Positions 7,616 to 15,951 of a stretch of 31,598 nucleotides of DNA are shown in pieces. Below the pieces are notes generated by a model that was not told the origin of the DNA, made no database searches, and worked only from the letters and a program-made list of their open reading frames with translations. The stretch lies in contig CAYWDZ010000006.1 in the NCBI GenBank assembly GCA_964456255.1, forward strand, positions 1 to 31,598, given 5' to 3'. How positions within the stretch are numbered: the first letter of the stretch is position 1; each line of letters opens with the position of its first letter. Position numbers and translations under genes: made by a program. Source of the DNA: ZC4RG30 sp964456255. GTDB lineage: Bacteria > Pseudomonadota > Gammaproteobacteria > Steroidobacterales > Steroidobacteraceae.

Positions 7616-9326
7616 GCAGGCGGATCTGCGACGCGTTCTTTCCGCCTTCGTGCACCGTGACGCTCTTCGCCGTTCCGCTGGTCGGATCGGAAAACGACAG
7701 CGTCAGGCGAATGCGATGCCCCGCCTTGAACACGTATGAAACCGGCAGCAGCGCGAACTTCAGCTCGACCGTTTCGCCGGCCTTCAGCGGCGCGACGTCC
7801 GCCTTGCGGGAGGGATGCCACGGCAGGCCACGGTTGTCGTACGGTGCAGTACCGAGCTTGCGCACCGAGGCGCGCAGCCCACCGAGCATCTGGTAGCCCT
7901 TCGCCGTGCCATCCGGCGCCACGTCTTCGAGCTTGGCGATGACATCCGCATCGGCCGCGCTGGTGGAGATCCACAGCGAGACCACCGGATCACCGGTCAC
8001 TTCCGTATCCGCCGGCAGCGGCGAAGTTTCGTAGCCCACGCTGCCCGCGCCCGTGGTGACGCTGATGGAACTGATGCGCACCGGCGCGACCATCGGCGCA
8101 TCCAGCGTGCCCGCTTGCGCAGGCTTGTTGGTGGAAAGCGCCTTCGCGGACAGGAAGTAATCGGTCTGCCGGCTCTGCGGCGGCCAGGTCTTCGCGGTCT
8201 GCCAGGCCTTGCCTTCCGGAGCGTTGTAGGTGAACCAGGTGACCGGGTCCTCTTTCATCACCCCGTTCTGCACACCCTTCAGCCAGTAATCGAAGAAGCG
8301 CAGCTCCTCGATGCTGATGTCCATGCCGGCCTCGCGCAGCGCCACGGGCCAGCCGCAATGCGCACCCGGCCCCACGATCATCTTGACGTTGCCTGGCGTG
8401 AGGTTGCGGAAGGTCGTGAACGCGCCATGCCGCGTGCCGGCCTCGTCCCAGTTTGCCGTGACCATCACGCCCATGCCCGGACGCTTGAGCGCCTCGAGAT
8501 GCGCGGAAGGATTCGTCACCATCCACCAAGGCACGCCAACCGCCTCCGACACCGAATCCCGGTACGGCAGCTGGCCGGGTGAATCGAAGTTGCCCGCATG
8601 GCTGGCGATGGCCTTCGCGAGTTCCTCGGCGCCGTTGGGCCCGTCGACAGCAACCGCGGCCTTGTCCCGCTGCGCGACCTGGTTGGTGCCGCCTTCGGCC
8701 GTGGGCGTGCCCACGTTTGCCTTCGCCGCCATGCCACCGAGCACCCACACGGGGTAGGGTTCGAACTCCGCGCTCTGCGGCACCACGGCCTTCAGCGAAG
8801 GCGGACGCGTGGTGGCCGCCTGCATCTGGCTGCCGCCCACGGCCGAGCAGCCCCACATGCCGATGTTGCCGTTGCTGTACGGCTGCTTGGCGAACCACTC
8901 GGTCACGTCGTAGGCATCGTTCCTCGCCGGGTCGATCCACTCGCCGCGGTTGTAGCCCTTGTTCGTGCCGTACGAGGCGTACACGCCACGGAAATCCACC
9001 ACGGCCACGTTGTAGCCATGCCTGATCAGTGCCTCTTCAGGCGTGGAACGGCCGCGCCGGTTGTAGGGTGTGTGGCTCCAGATCACCGGCAGCTTTTCGG
9101 AAGCCACCACGCCATTCTTCGTCGGCCGGTACAGGTCGGCGGCCAGCTTCACGCCATCGCGCATCGGAATGTAGAACGAGGTGCGCTCCACACCGTCATA
9201 GCTCGCCGAGGAGTAACCCTCGTACTGGCCAGGCCTCGAGACTTTCGCGGGCGACTGCGCGAACACCGGTGCGAGCAACGCCATCACAGCTGCGGCCGCC
9301 AGGCCATTGGTCATGCGCCGGTTCAT
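7599..9326 (-). CDS. CocE/NonD family exported hydrolase (S15-type esterase)
   Basis: A 575-residue protein with a signal peptide (about 1-24, ending APVFAQ). The N-terminal alpha/beta-hydrolase domain starts with RTSFYIPMRDGVKLAADLYRP, the usual opening of the X-Pro dipeptidyl-peptidase S15/cocaine-esterase family. The nucleophile is S161 in GCSAVG (GxSxxG); the acid and histidine are expected near FDYWLKG and GPGAHCGW. The C-terminal part (RIRLTLSFSD and around) is the jelly-roll XP_PepX_C domain. The start at 9326 has GGGGAGG upstream at good spacing. Substrate unknown; the family hydrolyses esters or amides, including beta-lactam acyl esters and prolyl peptides. The gene is 90 bp downstream of the RHH gene in the same direction. 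Confidence 0.92.
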   Translation of the reverse strand: MNRRMTNGLAAAAVMALLAPVFAQSPAKVSRPGQYEGYSSASYDGVERTSFYIPMRDGVKLAADLYRPTKNGVVASEKLPVIWSHTPYNRRGRSTPEEALIRHGYNVAVVDFRGVYASYGTNKGYNRGEWIDPARNDAYDVTEWFAKQPYSNGNIGMWGCSAVGGSQMQAATTRPPSLKAVVPQSAEFEPYPVWVLGGMAAKANVGTPTAEGGTNQVAQRDKAAVAVDGPNGAEELAKAIASHAGNFDSPGQLPYRDSVSEAVGVPWWMVTNPSAHLEALKRPGMGVMVTANWDEAGTRHGAFTTFRNLTPGNVKMIVGPGAHCGWPVALREAGMDISIEELRFFDYWLKGVQNGVMKEDPVTWFTYNAPEGKAWQTAKTWPPQSRQTDYFLSAKALSTNKPAQAGTLDAPMVAPVRISSISVTTGAGSVGYETSPLPADTEVTGDPVVSLWISTSAADADVIAKLEDVAPDGTAKGYQMLGGLRASVRKLGTAPYDNRGLPWHPSRKADVAPLKAGETVELKFALLPVSYVFKAGHRIRLTLSFSDPTSGTAKSVTVHEGGKNASQIRLPIVAR

Positions 9327-9416
9327 GCGTACCTCCCCTCTTGTGCGCCAGATGCTACCAGCGCCTCGAGGGCCGTGGTGAGACGCAGGAATGTGGGCGC
9401 TCAATTCCAGAACGTC

Positions 9417-9623
9417 TCACGCGTTCCGCGGACGCCGGGCGTTCGTTCGCGAAGTTGTCCTGACCTCCCGCCCACGGCGCTTGAGTGCCTCGCGCAGCAG
9501 CCATTCGATCTGTCCGTTGACGCTGCGCAGGTCCTGGGCAGCGAGCGCCTCGATCTCGGCTGCAACCGCCGGATCAAGGCGCAGCAGGAACGGCTTGCGG
9601 TCGGGCGGCTCGCTCAATCCCAA
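9417..9623 (-). CDS. Ribbon-helix-helix (Arc-type) DNA-binding protein
   Basis: A 68-residue protein. Residues 10-16 (KPFLLRL) form the expected DNA-contacting beta strand. They are followed by helix 1 (DPAVAAEIEALAAQ), the loop DLRSVNG and helix 2 (QIEWLLREALKRR): the whole Arc/MetJ-type RHH fold in about 40 residues, with a basic C-terminal tail. It starts 5 bp after the SPFH stop codon, so it is the second gene of that operon. It is a good candidate for an autoregulator acting at the palindrome before the SPFH gene. The start is a TTG at 9623; a second in-frame TTG at 9617 is better spaced from the GAGG motif and may be the true start. No toxin gene is adjacent, so I do not call it an antitoxin. 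Confidence 0.8.
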   Translation of the reverse strand: MGLSEPPDRKPFLLRLDPAVAAEIEALAAQDLRSVNGQIEWLLREALKRRGREVRTTSRTNARRPRNA

Positions 9624-9628
9624 GGACC

Positions 9629-10531
9629 TCAGCTGTAGAGCGTGCCCGCGTTGATCACGGGCTGCGCTTCGGTTTCGGCGCAGAGCACCACCAGCAGGTT
9701 CGACACCATCGCCGCGCGGCGTTCCGGGTCGAGATCCACGACGCCGCGCTCCGTGAGGCCATTCAATGCCATCTCCACCATGCTGACCGCACCGAGCACG
9801 ATCTGCTTGCGCGCACCGATGACCGCCTCGGCCTGCTGCCTGCGCAACATGGCGCCCGCGATCTCCGGCGCATAGGCCAAGTGCGTGAGCCGCGCGTCAT
9901 CGACCTGCAGACCGGCCTTTGCGAAGCGCTCCTGCAATTCCTTCACCAGCTTGCCGATGATCTCGTCCCCGCCGGCGCGCAGCGTCAATGCCCCGTCCGC
10001 CTCGTCGACGTGGTCATAGGCATACTCGTTCGCGAGGTGCCGCAACGCGGCTTCGGCCTGCACCGGCACGTACTGTTCGTAGTGGTCGATGTCGAGGACC
10101 GCACGCGCGGTATCGCTGACGCGCCAGACGATGGCCGCCGCGATTTCGATCGGGTTGCCGCGCTTGTCGTTGACCTTGAGCTTCTCGCTGTTGAAGTTGC
10201 GCAGGCGCAGCGAAACCTTCTTCTTGTTCAGGAACGGGTTGGCCCAGCGCAGGCCGGTCGCGTGGTCCGTGCCGCGGTACGAGCCGAACAGCATCAGCAG
10301 CGCCGACTGGTTCGGCTGCAGCATGTACAGGCCCTTGAGCATCAACGCCAGCAGCAACACCATGCTGATGATGAACAGCGCGGAAGGGTCGCGGTCGCCC
10401 AATTCGGGACGGACCGCGAGGCTGACGTGGATCGGCACTGCGACCAGCGCGCCCACCGCGATCAACAGCGCGACATAGCCGCTGAAACTCCTGAAGGCGA
10501 TTTCCTGTGTGCCACTGCCCTGCGTGTTCAT
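9629..10531 (-). CDS. SPFH/Band 7 domain membrane protein
   Basis: A 300-residue protein. Two membrane segments (about 18-40 and 50-71) are followed by the SPFH/Band 7 domain: YMLQPNQSALLMLFGSYRG, then GLRWANPF, LRLRNFNSEKLKVNDKRGNP and EIAAAIVWRVSD. A helical stretch ends in RRQQAEAVIGARKQIVLGAV. SPFH proteins form large membrane rings or scaffolds linked to membrane organisation and proteolysis; the partner is unknown here. The ATG at 10531 has a GGGAGA upstream. It forms a two-gene operon with the RHH protein. The leader carries a -35/-10 pair with a 16-bp palindrome between them. The upstream DUF1552 gene ends 76 bp away without an obvious terminator. Confidence 0.92.
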   Translation of the reverse strand: MNTQGSGTQEIAFRSFSGYVALLIAVGALVAVPIHVSLAVRPELGDRDPSALFIISMVLLLALMLKGLYMLQPNQSALLMLFGSYRGTDHATGLRWANPFLNKKKVSLRLRNFNSEKLKVNDKRGNPIEIAAAIVWRVSDTARAVLDIDHYEQYVPVQAEAALRHLANEYAYDHVDEADGALTLRAGGDEIIGKLVKELQERFAKAGLQVDDARLTHLAYAPEIAGAMLRRQQAEAVIGARKQIVLGAVSMVEMALNGLTERGVVDLDPERRAAMVSNLLVVLCAETEAQPVINAGTLYS

Positions 10532-10571
10532 TCTCGATCTCCCGGGTACGATTGACCATCGGACACGGGTG

Positions 10572-10600
10572 ATATTAAAGTGATATCACTTTCAAGGCAA
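10572..10600 (-). promoter_or_regulatory. Promoter of the SPFH-RHH operon
   Basis: Read on the minus strand, TTGCCT (10600-10595) is followed after exactly 17 bases by TAATAT (10577-10572). Each hexamer matches the sigma-70 consensus at 3 to 4 of 6 positions, with ideal spacing. The transcript would start near 10565, giving a leader of about 34 bases. This is one of the few AT-rich patches in the window. The palindrome at 10577-10592 fills the spacer, where a bound repressor would block RNA polymerase. Confidence 0.55.
10577..10592. promoter_or_regulatory. 16-bp perfect palindrome, candidate RHH operator
   Basis: AAAGTGATATCACTTT is a perfect 16-bp palindrome. A third half-site, GTGATAT, lies at 10569-10575, exactly 11 bp (one helical turn) from the GTGATAT at 10580-10586 inside the palindrome. 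Multiple half-sites one turn apart are what RHH dimers bind cooperatively. The site overlaps the promoter of the operon that encodes an RHH protein, so autoregulation is the simplest reading. Binding itself is inferred. Confidence 0.6.
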
Positions 10601-10607
10601 GGCGGAA

Positions 10608-11921
10608 CTACAGGTTCAGCATGGCGGTGCTGTCGCCGAAGTGCTCCTCGGGGCATCCCAGCTTGTCGAGCAGCGCCAGCAGCAGGTTCGACATGGGCGT
10701 GTGTTCCGCCTGCACCAGGTGCCGGTTGCCCGTGAGCCGCCCGCCCGCACCACCGGCCAGCACGATGGGCAGCGGATCGTGATTGTGCGAGTTGCCGTCG
10801 CTCATGCCGCTGCCGTACAGCACCAGCGAGTGATCGAGCAATGTGCCATCACCGTCCGGCAGTTTCGCCAGCTTGTCGAGGAAGTACGCAAACAGGCTGG
10901 TGTGGTAACGGTTCAGCACGGCGAAGCGCGCCTTGTTGTTCTCGTTGTTCGAATGATGCGAGAGGATGTGGAACGAATCGCGAACCCCGCTGGCGGGATA
11001 CACGGCGCCACTCAGCTCCTTCGCGACCATGAACGTGCCGATGTGCGTGATCTCGGTTTGCCACGCCAGCGTCAGCAGGTCGTACATCAGCTTGATGTGC
11101 TGGTCCACATCCTTCGGAATGCCGCTGGGCCGATCCGGAATCTCGACGTCGCCGCTCGCACGTTCGCCCGCCTGCGCGATGCGGCGCTCGATCTCGCGCA
11201 CATCGGTAACGAAGCGGTCGAGGCGTTCGCGGTCCGTGGCCGGCAATCTGCGATCCAGGCCGCGGATCTGGTCCGAGACCGAATCCAGCAGGCTCAGGGC
11301 TTCGGTGCGGCGCGCGGCGCGCTGCGTGGCATTGGCGCCATCGCCAAAGAGCTGTTCGAACACGTTGCGCGGGTTGTTCTGCATGGGCAACGGCGCCGTC
11401 TCGCCCTGCCATGAAATCGTATTGCGGTAGGCGCAGCTCAGGCCCTCGCCGCAGCTCATGCTCGAATCCTCGACCGTCAGCTCCAGGGATGGCAAGGGCG
11501 TGTCCTGTCCCAGGTGTTGCACCGCCACCTGATCGACGGTGATCCCCAGCCGCGGCGCACCGGACATCGCCTTGGCGCCGCTCAGGTAGGCCGCCGACGA
11601 GCGATTGTGGTTGCCCGTGGCGCCGCCGGGCCCGTATGCCAGCGGATGCCTCAGGTTCGTGATGACGTTGATGCGCGCGCGGAATGGTTCCAGCGGTTGC
11701 AGGATTTCGCTGAAAGTGAAGTCCCGCCCCTCATTCGCCGGCGTCCAGCGCGCCATGGTCGCGCCATGCGGGAAATAGATCGCGCCGAAGCGCGTGCGCG
11801 GAGCCGGTACGGCCGACATGGCCGGCACCATCGATTCCAGCAGTGGCAGCGAAAGCGCTGTGCCCACGCCGCGCAGCACTGCGCGGCGTGACAGGTGTCG
11901 ACGGGTGATGAATTGACTCAC
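10608..11921 (-). CDS. DUF1552 protein with Tat signal
   Basis: A 437-residue protein whose N-terminus SRRAVLRGVGTALSLPLLE is a Tat signal. The body has the family hallmarks FGAIYFPHGATMARWTP, GNHNRSSAAYLSG, and GSGMSDGNSHNHDPLPIVL near the C-terminus. DUF1552 proteins belong to the alkaline-phosphatase/sulfatase-like superfamily and are nearly always encoded beside DUF1592 cytochrome proteins, as here; the reaction is unknown. The start is a GTG (11921-11919) 4 bases after GGAGG. An ATG two bases upstream is followed directly by TGA and cannot be used. It is 11 bp from the end of the DUF1592 gene and is the last gene of the ankyrin/DUF1592/DUF1552 operon. Confidence 0.93.
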   Translation of the reverse strand: MSQFITRRHLSRRAVLRGVGTALSLPLLESMVPAMSAVPAPRTRFGAIYFPHGATMARWTPANEGRDFTFSEILQPLEPFRARINVITNLRHPLAYGPGGATGNHNRSSAAYLSGAKAMSGAPRLGITVDQVAVQHLGQDTPLPSLELTVEDSSMSCGEGLSCAYRNTISWQGETAPLPMQNNPRNVFEQLFGDGANATQRAARRTEALSLLDSVSDQIRGLDRRLPATDRERLDRFVTDVREIERRIAQAGERASGDVEIPDRPSGIPKDVDQHIKLMYDLLTLAWQTEITHIGTFMVAKELSGAVYPASGVRDSFHILSHHSNNENNKARFAVLNRYHTSLFAYFLDKLAKLPDGDGTLLDHSLVLYGSGMSDGNSHNHDPLPIVLAGGAGGRLTGNRHLVQAEHTPMSNLLLALLDKLGCPEEHFGDSTAMLNL

Positions 11922-11932
11922 ATGACCTCCAT

Positions 11933-14296
11933 CTACTTGCCGGCCACGACGCGCTGCGGCTCCGCTGCCCTGGCGCGTTGACGAAACGCCGGACTTTGCA
12001 CGACACCCATGATCAGCGCACTGACCCGGTAGTCTTCGCTGGCCGCCTGCCGCACGATCGCGCGCACCGTCTTCATGTCACGGTAATCCACGGTGCGGCC
12101 CAGCGCATAGGTCAGCAGCCTTTCGGTGAAGCTGGTCACGAACATCTCGCGTCGCGCCAGCAGCGCGTTGATCAGGTCGTCGGGGCCGCTCACCGCCGTG
12201 CCGTCCACCAGGGTGCCGCGGGCGTCGACCGGCGAATCCCCGTCGCTGGTGCGCCAGGCGCCGATGGCATTGAAATTCTCCAGCGCGAACCCGACCGGAT
12301 CGATCACGCCATGGCAGGCCCCGCAGGAGGGATTCCTGCGGTGCGCCTCGAGGCGCTCGCGCACCGATGAGGTGAGCACCTGCGTGCCATCGCCGTCGAT
12401 GTTCGTTTCCACACCCGGTGGTGGCGCCGGCGGCGGCGTCCCGAGAATGTTCTCCAGCACCCAGGCCCCGCGGATCACGGGCGAAGTGCGCGTGGCAGTG
12501 GAGGTGATGGTCAGGATGCTGCCGTGTCCCAGCACGCCGCGCCGATGCGTTGCGGGCGGCAGCTGCACGCGTCTGAAGTGCGAGCCACGCACACCGGGAA
12601 TGCCGTAGTGACGGGCGAGGCGCTCGTTCACGAAGGTGTAGTCGGCCGTGAGCAGTTCGGTCAGTGGCAGGTCCTTCCCGAAGACCCAGCCCACGAGCGA
12701 GCGCGTCTCCTCGATGAAGGCTTCGCGCAGGTTCTCGTCGAATCCCTCCACCTCGGGGGTCACCGTGGCCAGTTGCCGGAGGAACAGCCACTGTCCGGCG
12801 AAATTTTCCACCAGTGCGCTGGCGCGAGTGTCGGCCAGCATGCGCTTGACCTGCGCCGCCAGTACCTCGGGCCGATGCAGCCGGCGCTGCACGGCCAGGT
12901 CCACCAGGGTCTGGTCGGGGATGCTGCTCCACAGGAAGAAGGACAGGCGCGATGCCAGTTCCAGGTCGCCGATCTCGTAGGCTTCCCCGGCTCCCACGCC
13001 GGGCGGTTCCTCCTCGAACCGGAACAGGAACCGCGGATCCACCAGGATGCGCGCCAGTGCCTGGCGGATACCCGCTTCGAACCCCGCATCGGCGCGGCCC
13101 TGCTCGTAGAACTGCAGGATTGCGCCAAGATCCTGCGGCCTCTGTGGCGCGCGAAATGCCCGGCTGGCGAGGTCGACCACAATCCGCTCCGCACAGGCAC
13201 GCTCTTCGGAAGCGGCCCGCGGCATGCAGCTGAAGATGCGGCGCCTGCTCCCGGTATCGCCGGGACCGGTGGCATTGAACGGGCCGGTGATCTCGATGGC
13301 GTCGATGCCACCCGACACCTTGAACACGGAGTAGATGTCGTTGACTCCGGTGGAGCGGCGCTGGTCGAACAACGCGGCGGTCAGCTCATGCGGCCCGGCC
13401 TTCACGCGCACACTCAAGCTGCGTGTGTTGCCTTCGACGCGCTGGCCATCAAGGGTTACATCCACGCGCGCTCCCCCCGCGCCCATGCCACCTGCGCCGA
13501 ACCCACCGCGGTCGGCAAGGTTGAACCCACCACCGCCGCCAGGATTGCCGGGACCAAAGCCGCCGGCACCCCGGCTGCCGACGTCGAAGGCTCCCGCGCT
13601 GCGCACGCTGATGCGGTATTCCGCATCCAGCGGGAAGTAATGCGTGATGCGCTCGCCACCGCGCGAACCCAGCGGCAGGCCTTCCAGATGCTGGTCCTGC
13701 GCAAGGGTGGCCGGTACCGCGTAGACCGTGGTGGTTTCGGTCAGCGTCATGTCGCCGACCGCCAGGCGGCTCAGCTTCATCGCCGCCGTGGTGTAAGCCT
13801 GGATCAGGGCGGGCGAAATACTTTGCCCCGAGGCCACGTTGTCGAAGCCATTGGTGGAATCATCCGCGGGCAGCAGCGCGGCCACATCCACCTGCAGACC
13901 CAGGATGTCCCGGATCGCATTGCCGTACTCGACGCGATTCAGGCGATGCAGCGCCGGCGCCGCGGCCGGCAAGGCGGGGCCCGCATCCAGGCGCGCCTCC
14001 AGCAAAGTAGCCACCGCTTCGGCGTCGACCCGCGACGGGCGATCCTTGCCGGGCGGCGGCATCATCCCGGATCGCAGCTTCAGGGCCACCTTTTCCCAGA
14101 CTTCCGCGTTCGATGACGCCTGCGCCGGATCCAGCAACGTGAGATCAATGCCGCCCGCCCAGTCCTCGGTGTTGTGGCACGCGGTGCAGTACCGCTCGGT
14201 CAGCGCATGCACGGCTTCGGCACTCCAGACAACGACCGGAACCAGCCAGACCGCGGCCAGCACCGCCCCGCCGCGCACGACGAGCCGCGTGCTCAT
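11933..14296 (-). CDS. DUF1592 multi-domain cytochrome protein
   Basis: A 787-residue exported protein with an N-terminal signal/anchor (about 1-26). Its architecture is: c-type heme motif CTACH (37-41); DUF1587 (about 115-175, LHRLNRVEYGNAIRDILGL); a beta-rich module (about 210-340) interrupted by a Gly-rich tract (240-276); DUF1595 (about 365-430); DUF1592 (about 440-575); DUF1588 (about 590-690), which contains a second heme-type motif CGACH (658-662); and DUF1585 at the end. This domain order is known from planctomycetes, acidobacteria and some proteobacteria; the substrate is unknown. Its ATG overlaps the ankyrin stop codon by four bases (ATGA), so translation is coupled. Confidence 0.93.
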   Translation of the reverse strand: MSTRLVVRGGAVLAAVWLVPVVVWSAEAVHALTERYCTACHNTEDWAGGIDLTLLDPAQASSNAEVWEKVALKLRSGMMPPPGKDRPSRVDAEAVATLLEARLDAGPALPAAAPALHRLNRVEYGNAIRDILGLQVDVAALLPADDSTNGFDNVASGQSISPALIQAYTTAAMKLSRLAVGDMTLTETTTVYAVPATLAQDQHLEGLPLGSRGGERITHYFPLDAEYRISVRSAGAFDVGSRGAGGFGPGNPGGGGGFNLADRGGFGAGGMGAGGARVDVTLDGQRVEGNTRSLSVRVKAGPHELTAALFDQRRSTGVNDIYSVFKVSGGIDAIEITGPFNATGPGDTGSRRRIFSCMPRAASEERACAERIVVDLASRAFRAPQRPQDLGAILQFYEQGRADAGFEAGIRQALARILVDPRFLFRFEEEPPGVGAGEAYEIGDLELASRLSFFLWSSIPDQTLVDLAVQRRLHRPEVLAAQVKRMLADTRASALVENFAGQWLFLRQLATVTPEVEGFDENLREAFIEETRSLVGWVFGKDLPLTELLTADYTFVNERLARHYGIPGVRGSHFRRVQLPPATHRRGVLGHGSILTITSTATRTSPVIRGAWVLENILGTPPPAPPPGVETNIDGDGTQVLTSSVRERLEAHRRNPSCGACHGVIDPVGFALENFNAIGAWRTSDGDSPVDARGTLVDGTAVSGPDDLINALLARREMFVTSFTERLLTYALGRTVDYRDMKTVRAIVRQAASEDYRVSALIMGVVQSPAFRQRARAAEPQRVVAGK

Positions 14297-15855
14297 CGAA
14301 CCTCCTTGCCCTGCTCGCGCAGCAGCTGAGTGATCAGCGCGATGGAACCGGGCTTGGGCTCCGGGGCATGGGTGGCCAGAAACACACCCTTGGCCCAGTC
14401 GAGCGCCGACCGGTGTTCATTGTCCTGCGCGGTGAGGTCGGCGCCTTTTTCAACGAGGAACCGGATGATGTCGTCCGAACCGCGGTTGGCCGCGCCGTGC
14501 AGTGCCGTGATGCCCATGGAATTGGCCTGATTCACGTCCATGCCCAATTCATAGCAGAGTTTGACGGCTTCGAGCAGGCTGGCGGGCCCCTCGGTCCAGG
14601 TCTGTGCCACCACCCAGTTGACGCCCGCCGCCGCCATCAGTGGCGAAGTGCCCTGGAAGGTGTCGATCTTCGGATTCGCGCCATGCTCGAGCAGCAGCTT
14701 CATCACGGTGACATCGCCGGCCAGCGCAGCCGTGAGGAATGGTGTCTGCCCGGTGAAATCCACCCACTCCAGCGAGCCCGTGGTCTCGAGCAGGAAATGG
14801 CGGAACGGCGGAGTCTCCTTCGTGCGCGCATTCACGTCCGCATGGGCTGCCAGCAACGCGCGGATGAGCTCCAGTACGGGCCCGCGGTCGATGCCATTCT
14901 TGAAGTTGGCGTTGTGCACATACAGGTTGCGCACGTTCACCGCCTCCCACAGCGGGGTGCGACCATACCAGTCGGCTGCGTTCACATCGGCGCCACTGCC
15001 CAGCAGCAGCAGTGCCGTGGCCACGCCATTGTTGGAGATCGCCATCAGCAGCGGCGTGATGTCATTGGCCTCGCGCGCATCGATGGCCGCGCCGGCCTGC
15101 AGCAGCAGCTTCGCCACGTCGGCATGGTTGTGGCGCGCGGCATAGTGCAGCGGCGTCAGACCGCCCGGCGCGGGTTCGCGGCGGCCCCGGTCCGCGGGCA
15201 CGCCGCCGCGGATGATGCCCACGCCGAAGCCGAAGCCGGGAACCGAATTCGGTCCGATGAAGGCCGGCGCGGGGCCCACGTTCGTCGCCACGTTGGGTTT
15301 GGCACCCGCGGCCAGCAAGGCCGCGACCACACCCGCATGGCCGGCACGCGCGGCATACATCAGCGCCGTCTGCCCGTAGGTCGCTTCGCGTTCGTCCACG
15401 CGTGCCCCATGGCGCAGCAGGTCTTCGACCACCGGCACGACGCCGCCCTGTGCAGCCATCATCAACTCCGTCTCGCCAGTGGGTTCGAGCTGGTTGGCAT
15501 CGGCGCCCGCTTCGAGCAGCAGGTCGACCATTTCCGCATTGCCCGTGGCGATGGCGAGACTCAACGCGCTGATGTCCCGATCGGTGCGGCCGTTGGCGTC
15601 GGCGCCAGCCTTGAGCAGCAACCGTGCGCCGGCCACGTCTTCGGCATCGACGCGCCAGTGCAGCGCGGGCGTGCCGAACGGGCCGAGTGCGTTCACCTCC
15701 GCGCCACTCTTCAGCAGCGCCTGCACCTGGGCAAGGTCGCCGTGCATGGAGGCTTCGGCCAGCGCACCAGGCGCGGCCGCGCAGGCCTGCCGCGCGACGA
15801 CCAGCGCCACGAGGGTGAGCAGCCCTGCATGCTGCGTGAACCGGCGGATGTTCAT
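14293..15855 (-). CDS. Secreted ankyrin-repeat protein
   Basis: A 520-residue protein with a Sec signal peptide (about 1-27, ending ARQACAA) followed by about nine to ten ankyrin repeats. These are recognised by repeated forms of G-x-TPLHYAA, LLLxAGAxxNA and similar (for example LLLEAGADANQ, LLLQAGAAIDA, LLLEHGANPK). One repeat boundary near the middle carries a Gly/Pro-rich loop (VPGFGFGVGIIRGG). Ankyrin repeats bind partner proteins; the likely partners are the DUF1592 and DUF1552 proteins encoded next in the operon. The ATG at 15855 is preferred over a GTG at 15864, as the GTG has no ribosome binding site. Its stop overlaps the next start (TGA/ATG). Confidence 0.9.
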   Translation of the reverse strand: MNIRRFTQHAGLLTLVALVVARQACAAAPGALAEASMHGDLAQVQALLKSGAEVNALGPFGTPALHWRVDAEDVAGARLLLKAGADANGRTDRDISALSLAIATGNAEMVDLLLEAGADANQLEPTGETELMMAAQGGVVPVVEDLLRHGARVDEREATYGQTALMYAARAGHAGVVAALLAAGAKPNVATNVGPAPAFIGPNSVPGFGFGVGIIRGGVPADRGRREPAPGGLTPLHYAARHNHADVAKLLLQAGAAIDAREANDITPLLMAISNNGVATALLLLGSGADVNAADWYGRTPLWEAVNVRNLYVHNANFKNGIDRGPVLELIRALLAAHADVNARTKETPPFRHFLLETTGSLEWVDFTGQTPFLTAALAGDVTVMKLLLEHGANPKIDTFQGTSPLMAAAGVNWVVAQTWTEGPASLLEAVKLCYELGMDVNQANSMGITALHGAANRGSDDIIRFLVEKGADLTAQDNEHRSALDWAKGVFLATHAPEPKPGSIALITQLLREQGKEVR

Positions 15856-15889
15856 GGACCCCACGTCAATGTCGCACTCGGAGTTGCTT

Positions 15890-15897
15890 CTTATAGT
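15890..15897. promoter_or_regulatory. Overlapping divergent -10 elements
   Basis: The 96-bp gap between the ankyrin operon (minus) and the dehalogenase (plus) has one AT-rich patch, CTTATAGT. It reads TATAGT on the plus strand (15892-15897, 5 of 6 matches) and TATAAG on the minus strand (15895-15890, 5 of 6). Neither has a good -35. The two promoters would share bases and so exclude each other. Confidence 0.35.
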
Positions 15898-15951
15898 TGC
15901 AGGTTTAGCATGGAGTTTCGACCACTAGCCACATCCTTTAGGAGTCCCCGC

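Noticed and set aside
9417..9623. RHH protein as an antitoxin of a toxin-antitoxin pair
   Set aside because: No toxin-like small gene is adjacent. Its partner is an SPFH membrane protein, so a regulator of that operon fits better.
14368..15951. A long plus-strand frame antisense to the ankyrin gene that runs in frame into the dehalogenase
   Set aside because: The dehalogenase has its own GTG start with AGGAG seven bases upstream and a Tat signal right after it. The upstream part is opposite the ankyrin repeats and shows no domain.
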